11,134 bases of DNA, taken from assembly GCA_937901485.1 (NCBI GenBank), contig CALGTT010000247.1:1-11134 (forward strand). Reading direction: 5' to 3'. How positions within the stretch are numbered: the stretch's first letter is position 1; every line of letters begins with the position of its first letter. Positions 7,263-11,134 of this stretch are shown here, piece after piece. Both the position numbers and the translations under genes were made by a program. This DNA is from an uncultured Ruminococcus sp. (GTDB taxonomy: Bacteria > Bacillota > Clostridia > Oscillospirales > Ruminococcaceae). The notes under the pieces were generated by a model that was given only the letters and a program-made list of their open reading frames with translations, had not been told where the DNA came from and searched no databases.

Positions 7263-7547
7263 ATGACCAAGTCCGAACTCATCAACAAGTATGCAAAGCA
7301 CAGCGGCTGCACCAAGAAGGAAGCAGAGGAGACTGTAAATTTCATTTTCGACACCATCCGTGACACACTGGCAACGGGTGAAAAGGTCGTTCTGACAGGC
7401 TTCGGCACATTTGATGTGCGTGAACGCCGTGAGAAGGTATGCCTGAACCCGCGCACCAAGGAGCCGATCCAGCTCCCGTCCGGCAAGGCACCGGCATTCA
7501 AGGCTGGCAGAGGTCTGAAGGATGCTGTCAACCCCAAGGAAGACTGA
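7263..7547 (+). CDS. hup: HU family histone-like DNA-binding protein
   Basis: A 94-residue, basic HU/IHF-type nucleoid protein that acts as a dimer, bending and compacting DNA without strong sequence preference. It shows the family layout: N-terminal helices (MTKSELINKYAKHSGCTKKEAEE), the signature GFGTFDVRERREK around residues 45-57, and the DNA-binding arm with NPRTKE at about 61-66, whose Pro intercalates at the kink. It ends in a short C-terminal helix. AGGAGG lies 7 nt before the ATG. It sits between mazG and the S4-domain gene, as in many Firmicutes, and its stop is only 1 nt from the next start. Confidence 0.95.
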   Translation: MTKSELINKYAKHSGCTKKEAEETVNFIFDTIRDTLATGEKVVLTGFGTFDVRERREKVCLNPRTKEPIQLPSGKAPAFKAGRGLKDAVNPKED

Positions 7548-7548
7548 G

Positions 7549-7794
7549 ATGCGTCTTGACAAATATCTGAAAAACTCCCGTCTGATCAAGCGGCGCACGA
7601 TCGCCAACGAAGCCTGCGATGCCGGAAAGGTCATCGTCAACGGCAAGGTCGCACGCGCGTCCTATGATGTCAAGCTCAACGACATCATCGAGATCCAGAT
7701 GGGTGCACGCCCCGTCAAAGTACGCGTCCTCGTTGTCGCTGAACACGCGACAAAGGCGGATGCGGCGGAGATGTATGAGGTTGTGAACAGTTGA
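7549..7794 (+). CDS. rqcP: Small S4-domain RNA-binding protein, RqcP/YabO-like
   Basis: An 81-residue protein that is almost entirely an S4 RNA-binding domain: MRLDKYLKNSRLIKRR (helix with the basic RNA face), ANEACDAGKVIVNGK and the strand pair to about 55. Length and neighbourhood (mazG, HU) match YabO, now RqcP. In Bacillus that protein works with RqcH on stalled 50S subunits during C-terminal poly-Ala tailing, so this is likely a ribosome quality-control factor. The alternative is an Hsp15-like heat-shock protein of the same fold. I place the start at 7549, not at an upstream in-frame ATG at 7522 inside HU, because AAGGA lies about 8 nt before 7549 and the family starts MRLDK. It is the last gene before the terminator. 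Confidence 0.92.
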   Translation: MRLDKYLKNSRLIKRRTIANEACDAGKVIVNGKVARASYDVKLNDIIEIQMGARPVKVRVLVVAEHATKADAAEMYEVVNS

Positions 7795-7800
7795 GTGATG

Positions 7801-7843
7801 CGCGGTCATGGCAGCCAAAAAACTGCGGTGACCGCGTATTTTT
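7801..7843 (+). terminator. Intrinsic terminator of the trpS-mazG-HU-rqcP operon
   Basis: CGCGGTCA (7801-7808) pairs perfectly with TGACCGCG (7829-7836). An inner GCAG/CTGC pair (7811-7814 with 7823-7826) closes an A-rich loop, and the stem is followed by TATTTTT (7837-7843). It begins 6 nt after the rqcP stop. Confidence 0.92.
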
Positions 7844-7869
7844 ACAGGAAAACGGAACTATACTATCAT
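7841..7869 (+). promoter_or_regulatory. Probable promoter of the ATPase/effector cassette
   Basis: TTTACA (7841-7846), a 17-nt spacer and TATCAT (7864-7869) fit a sigma-A promoter. The -35 box shares its first bases with the U-tract of the preceding terminator. The start point would fall only about 10-15 nt before the ribosome site, giving a very short leader. Confidence 0.5.
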
Positions 7870-7889
7870 AGGAAAGGACGGTGTCAGCA

Positions 7890-9200
7890 ATGATCGTTTC
7901 CGTGAAGAATTTCGGGCAGATCGCATCTGCAAGCATTGATATGAGCACATTTTCCCTCTTTGTCGGGCACAACAACAGCGGTAAAACGCTGATGATGCAG
8001 CTCATTTATGGGGTGATCGACTACCTGACACGGCACATTGACATCAGTGAGCATTATACGTTCGGGGAACTGCCCATCACGATTGACAACACCAATTTCC
8101 CGGAGATCGAAGCGGCAGTGAACAAGGTTCTGCATGAGAAAAAGGACGAAATTGTGTTCAATATCTTCAAAAGACGGATTCCGATTGAGGAGTTATGGGT
8201 GGAGTTTGGGGGGATTAAGCATCACTTTTTATTGAAAGAAATGGCTGAAACTGATTCTGATATATATGCCTTTCCTTTGAGTGGGCTTGACAAAGGAAAC
8301 AAATATTATTTACTAATCTGTGACAATTCATGGCTTATGCGAAGCAAGCCTAATTCTACAAATACAGAACTTTTGGAGAGCGTGATCAGAACTGTTTTTT
8401 CTAAAATCCTTTTAAATTATACATCTGATCGATGGACTCGCTTTTCGTTTCTTCCTGCATCAAGAACAGGAATATTGCTTTTATATAAACAAGCTTTAGC
8501 GAATTCTCTTGAGATGTATAATAAACAGGAGGAAAATGAATTTGGATTAACGCAGCCTGTTTGGGATTTTATGATGTTCATGCTTAGGTACAAGCATATT
8601 CCCCATAGTTCAATAGCCAATCGTCACATTATTTCTTTCATTAACACACATCTTATTGATGGAAAATTGAAAATAGAGGAAGAAGAAGTTATATATACTC
8701 CTAAAGGAACAAAACTACAAGTTCCAATTTATCTAACGTCTTCCATGGTTAATGAGCTTTCGCCGTTAATTCATTTATTAACAGCATACAAAACGCCCCG
8801 CTGCATCTTCTACGACGAAGTCGAAACCTGCCTGCATCCGCTGAAACAGATCGAAATGGCGAGGCTTCTTGTGCGGATGGTGAATGCGGACTACAAAATG
8901 ATCGTCAGCACGCATAGTGATACGATGGCGGCGGCGATCGACAACCTGATCCTGCTCTCTGCGGCAAAGGACAGGGACGAGAAAGCTAAAAAGCTTGGCT
9001 ATGATGAAAATGACTTTCTCAAGCCCGAAAAGCTGGACAATGTGCATGTGTATCAGTTCATTCCTGACAAAAACGGGCGAACCACTGTAACAGAGCTTGC
9101 GCCCTATTTTGAGTCCGGTCATGGCTACAACTTTGACATTTTCAATGCATCCAATGATAAGATCTATCATGATGCAATGACGATTCTGGAGGATGCGTGA
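7890..9200 (+). CDS. AAA/ABC-type ATPase of the OLD/AAA_15/AAA_21 kind, probable defence-system ATPase
   Basis: A 436-residue ATPase without a fused nuclease or TOPRIM domain. MIVSVKNFGQI is the typical start of this SMC-like family. Walker A is GHNNSGKT at 26-33. A signature-like SSMVNELS lies at 284-291, Walker B YDEVE at 308-312 (D309, E310) followed by LHP, and the switch VSTHSD at 339-344 with H342. Residues about 111-300 between the motifs match no domain I know. Related ATPases power OLD, Gabija, Septu and PARIS defence systems and toxin-like Abi pairs. ATG 7890 was chosen; an in-frame GTG at 7881 is possible, and AGGAAAGGA serves either. The gene overlaps its partner (TGATG). Sampled rows give about 47-55% GC at both ends but 27-32% for 8221-8790, so the gene is a compositional mosaic. 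Confidence 0.9.
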   Translation: MIVSVKNFGQIASASIDMSTFSLFVGHNNSGKTLMMQLIYGVIDYLTRHIDISEHYTFGELPITIDNTNFPEIEAAVNKVLHEKKDEIVFNIFKRRIPIEELWVEFGGIKHHFLLKEMAETDSDIYAFPLSGLDKGNKYYLLICDNSWLMRSKPNSTNTELLESVIRTVFSKILLNYTSDRWTRFSFLPASRTGILLLYKQALANSLEMYNKQEENEFGLTQPVWDFMMFMLRYKHIPHSSIANRHIISFINTHLIDGKLKIEEEEVIYTPKGTKLQVPIYLTSSMVNELSPLIHLLTAYKTPRCIFYDEVETCLHPLKQIEMARLLVRMVNADYKMIVSTHSDTMAAAIDNLILLSAAKDRDEKAKKLGYDENDFLKPEKLDNVHVYQFIPDKNGRTTVTELAPYFESGHGYNFDIFNASNDKIYHDAMTILEDA

Positions 9201-9883
9201 TGGCTGTACTTGGGGGACGAAAAATAAAACAAACATCAGGAGAATATGAGCTTGTTAAAAATACGCCTATCCATACTGTACAAAATAATGAAAACGTCAC
9301 ATTCTGGTTTCACGAACATGATAAGAACACGGATGAAAGGATTTTTATCAAGACCGCATATTCTGAAATGAATTATGGTTTTTTAGGACATGAGTGTGCA
9401 AAACAGTATGTAGATAACAGTAAAGCGGCGGATCTGATGTGCATTTTAGTAACGGATCAATGTGCTTACTGCCGTATATATGATGTAAAAAAGAAGATAG
9501 GCGGAGAAGATGTTATTACTCATCTCATTCAACAGTGGAACACTTCCATGCGTTATGCAGTCAGTCTGGCAGAAGAACTGGAATGTTCCATACATAAATC
9601 CATTGGCGTTTTTACAGAAACGTATGATAAAGCTATGCTGAAAAATGACATAGACAATTTTCATACAAACCGTCAGAAACGTTATGACAAGTTAAACTTA
9701 AACTTTATTGAACGCAAACACCGTGCACAGAACGATGCCAAAGATCTGGAAGCCCTCCGACGTTTTCTGAATAAAGAGGAAGCCTTTGTTCAAAACGAAT
9801 GGCTTCCTATTGACATACGCATTATGAAAGATGGTGAATACCATATTACATTTGATGGTTCTCAGATCCTCCCTGAAAACTAA
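9200..9883 (+). CDS. Unrecognised partner protein of the ATPase, candidate PD-(D/E)XK-like nuclease or effector
   Basis: I do not recognise the family of this 227-residue soluble protein. It has no signal peptide or membrane helix. A possible PD-(D/E)XK arrangement is visible: E65 in a helix-like GHECAKQY, D78 opening a strand (ADLMCILV), and D95-V-K97 ending the next strand (CRIYDVKKK). The 17-residue spacing suits that fold, but this is inference. C66, C81, C88 and C91 lie in the same stretch, with CAYC at 88-91. The rest is helical and charged (residues 105-200), closing with a strand-rich tail. ATG 9200 lies 7 nt after TGGAGG and overlaps the ATPase stop; a GTG at 9197 is less well spaced. 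At about 32% GC in two sampled rows it is clearly more AT-rich than the chromosome around it, suggesting acquisition together with the middle of the ATPase. Confidence 0.85.
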   Translation: MAVLGGRKIKQTSGEYELVKNTPIHTVQNNENVTFWFHEHDKNTDERIFIKTAYSEMNYGFLGHECAKQYVDNSKAADLMCILVTDQCAYCRIYDVKKKIGGEDVITHLIQQWNTSMRYAVSLAEELECSIHKSIGVFTETYDKAMLKNDIDNFHTNRQKRYDKLNLNFIERKHRAQNDAKDLEALRRFLNKEEAFVQNEWLPIDIRIMKDGEYHITFDGSQILPEN

Positions 9884-9887
9884 TCCT

Positions 9888-9915
9888 CGCCCCCTCGCAA
9901 TACCGCAAGGGGGCG
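9888..9915 (+). terminator. Intrinsic terminator after the ATPase cassette, probably shared with the convergent feo genes
   Basis: CGCCCCCT (9888-9895) pairs perfectly with AGGGGGCG (9908-9915), with a GC/GC inner pair and a six-base loop. It is followed on the plus strand by a U-rich stretch (TGTTCTGTTATTCTTCTTT). It starts 4 nt after the effector stop, and its other side is 7 nt from the stop of the convergent Cys-rich gene. On the minus strand the tail is weaker (one TTTT), so termination there is probable but less efficient. Confidence 0.82.
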
Positions 9916-9922
9916 TGTTCTG

Positions 9923-10081
9923 TTATTCTTCTTTCTTCGCGTGCCCTCCGCACTTCCCCTTGCACTCCTTCGCATAGGGGCAGCCGATGCAGGTCTGACC
10001 GCGTTTTTTACATTTGTAGAGATAGTACACGATACTGCCGACGATCACGGCAAGAATGAGAATCAAAAGAAATGTTTTCAT
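9923..10081 (-). CDS. FeoB-associated Cys-rich membrane protein
   Basis: A 52-residue protein. It starts MKTFLLILILAVIV, a single membrane helix (residues 4-22), followed by a short Cys-rich cytoplasmic tail with C24, C31, C34, C40 and C44. The spacing TCIGCPY then ECKGKC is typical of the small FeoB_associated family found beside feoB in Firmicutes. It ends in a Lys/Glu tail. Its ATG lies 2 nt after the feoB stop, so it is the last gene of the feo operon; the ribosome site inside the end of feoB is weak (GGGTAAG). The role is presumed to be an accessory to Fe(II) transport, perhaps metal binding or FeoC-like support. I know of no proven mechanism. Confidence 0.9.
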   Translation of the reverse strand: MKTFLLILILAVIVGSIVYYLYKCKKRGQTCIGCPYAKECKGKCGGHAKKEE

Positions 10082-10083
10082 AA

Positions 10084-11134
10084 TTACTTACCCAGTGCAT
10101 ACTCAGCCTTGAGCTGGGTATTGGTTCTGACGATCAAGCCCGCGATCACAGCTGCCATTACTGCAACAGCGATCAAACCGGGCAGGAAGCCTGCGCCGAA
10201 TGCGCCGGTCATGAACAGTGTGCCAAACTGGTATACAAGGAATGCCGCGGTATAGCCAACTGCAAGCTGTAAGCCGATGCCTCCCCAGAGCCACTTCGCG
10301 CTCTTCATTTCCGCATTCATCGCACCGATCGCCGCAAAGCACGGCGGTGTGTAAAGATTGAACATCAGGTACGCCAGTGCTGCGCATTTTGTGATCGCCA
10401 TCACACCGGCAACCTCTGCGCCCGCGCCTTCCATCATGGCAAGCTCCTCGGTATCAATCAGATTTTCCAGACCGACAAAGCATACTGCCAGCGTGCCGAC
10501 AACATTTTCCTTTGCAATGAAGCCCGTCACTGCCGCAGCAGCAAGCTGCCAGCTCAGCACGCCCACGATCGGGATCAGCAGGTAGGCAAAGGGATTTGCA
10601 ATGGAAGCAAGGATGGAGGAATCCGCAGTTTCTGCAACGCGGAAGCTCCAGTCAAAGCTCTGCATGATCTGCACGGCGGTGTTGCACAGCAGGATGATGG
10701 TCGCCGCCTTGATGACATACTCCTTGCCGCGCTCGCACATGGACTTGAACGCGCCCCAGAGGGACGGGAACTTGTAATCGGCAAGCTCGATGATGAAGTA
10801 GGATTTCTTCGCGTGATTGCCCGTGATTCTGTTGACCAGCAGTGCGCCGAGGAAGATCAGCACAATGCCGGAGAAGTACATCAGCGCGCTCACCCAGCCG
10901 GCATTGTCAAAGAATGCACCGGCAAAGAGGGCAATGACAGGGATCTTCGCGCCGCAGGGCATGAAGGGCGCAAGCATTGCCGTCGCTCTGCGCTCACGCT
11001 CATTGCGGATGGTACGGCTCGCCATGATGCCGGGAACGGCACAGCCGATGGTGATGACGAAGGGAATGACGGACTTGCCGGACAGACCGACCTTCTTGAA
11101 AATGGGATCGAGTACGACTGCCACACGCGACATG
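10084..11134 (-). CDS. feoB: Ferrous iron transport protein B, C-terminal membrane half (partial, N-terminus outside window)
   Basis: The frame stays open to the right edge; the ATG at 11133 is internal, not a start. The visible 350 codons are the C-terminal transport domain of FeoB, which imports Fe(II) across the cytoplasmic membrane. Family landmarks: SVIPFVITIGCAVPGIMASRT with its conserved Cys, then PFMPCGAKIPVIALF, the Gate/FeoB_C region with the second conserved Cys. Further on are AAAAVTGFIAKENVVGTL and YTPPCFAAIGAM with a third Cys. About eight membrane helices can be picked out, ending in a short charged tail (NTQLKAEYALGK). The N-terminal G domain and any feoA lie upstream, outside the window. 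High GC is in line with the host. Confidence 0.95.
   Translation of the reverse strand, partial: MSRVAVVLDPIFKKVGLSGKSVIPFVITIGCAVPGIMASRTIRNERERRATAMLAPFMPCGAKIPVIALFAGAFFDNAGWVSALMYFSGIVLIFLGALLVNRITGNHAKKSYFIIELADYKFPSLWGAFKSMCERGKEYVIKAATIILLCNTAVQIMQSFDWSFRVAETADSSILASIANPFAYLLIPIVGVLSWQLAAAAVTGFIAKENVVGTLAVCFVGLENLIDTEELAMMEGAGAEVAGVMAITKCAALAYLMFNLYTPPCFAAIGAMNAEMKSAKWLWGGIGLQLAVGYTAAFLVYQFGTLFMTGAFGAGFLPGLIAVAVMAAVIAGLIVRTNTQLKAEYALGK

Noticed and set aside
7890..9883. Assignment of the cassette to Septu, PARIS, Gabija or a class 2 OLD system
   Set aside because: The second protein shows no HNH, TOPRIM or helicase motifs, and the ATPase has no fused TOPRIM domain; only the ATPase type is shared.
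7881..9883. Insertion sequence or prophage remnant carrying the cassette
   Set aside because: No transposase, integrase, terminal inverted repeats or tRNA attachment site is visible on either side.

Overview
The window is ordinary chromosomal DNA of a moderately GC-rich anaerobic Firmicute. A Ruminococcus-like (Oscillospiraceae) host is my inference. It rests on a secreted BspA-type leucine-rich-repeat protein with very long threonine linkers (a style familiar from cellulosome-forming ruminococci), strong Shine-Dalgarno sequences of the AGGAGG type, Firmicute-type promoters, and a feoB plus small Cys-rich partner pair. The species cannot be fixed from the sequence.

Layout. (1) Positions 1-1575, minus strand: the first 525 codons of a secreted LRR_5/BspA protein. 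It has a signal peptide, five exact 23-residue LRR units, a 152-residue linker that is about 85% Thr, an Ig-like domain and a second Thr linker that runs off the window. It has its own near-consensus promoter. (2) 1687-3366, minus: a SpoVB/MurJ-like (MOP superfamily) polysaccharide or lipid-linked-oligosaccharide flippase. (3) 3542-7794, plus: one apparent six-gene operon starting from a TTGCCA-17-TATAAT promoter. It encodes a class I/II PLP aminotransferase, an unrecognised 178-residue protein, tryptophanyl-tRNA synthetase (overlapping the previous gene by ATGA), MazG NTP pyrophosphohydrolase, an HU-type DNA-binding protein and a small S4-domain RqcP/YabO-like protein. A strong intrinsic terminator closes it at 7801-7843. 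(4) 7890-9883, plus: a self-contained two-gene cassette with its own promoter, encoding an AAA/ABC-type ATPase of the OLD/AAA_15/AAA_21 kind and an unrecognised 227-residue protein with a possible PD-(D/E)XK nuclease motif. The two genes overlap (TGATG) and end at a hairpin at 9888-9915. (5) 9923-11134, minus: a 52-residue FeoB-associated Cys-rich membrane protein and the C-terminal half of FeoB, the ferrous iron transporter, which runs off the right end.

How they fit together. Flippase, MazG, HU and the S4 protein recall the Bacillus yabM-yabN-yabO neighbourhood, here split and mixed with trpS and an aminotransferase. This is housekeeping: translation, nucleotide-pool cleaning, chromosome structure and ribosome rescue. 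The Feo pair imports Fe(II).

The part that stands out is the ATPase/effector cassette. It lies between two terminators, is much more AT-rich than its neighbours, and its ATPase gene is a compositional mosaic: host-like GC at both ends, which carry the Walker motifs, around an AT-rich middle of about 570 bp. It looks like a defence-type accessory module with an exchanged sensor region. That function is inference; neither protein could be tied to a named system from sequence alone.
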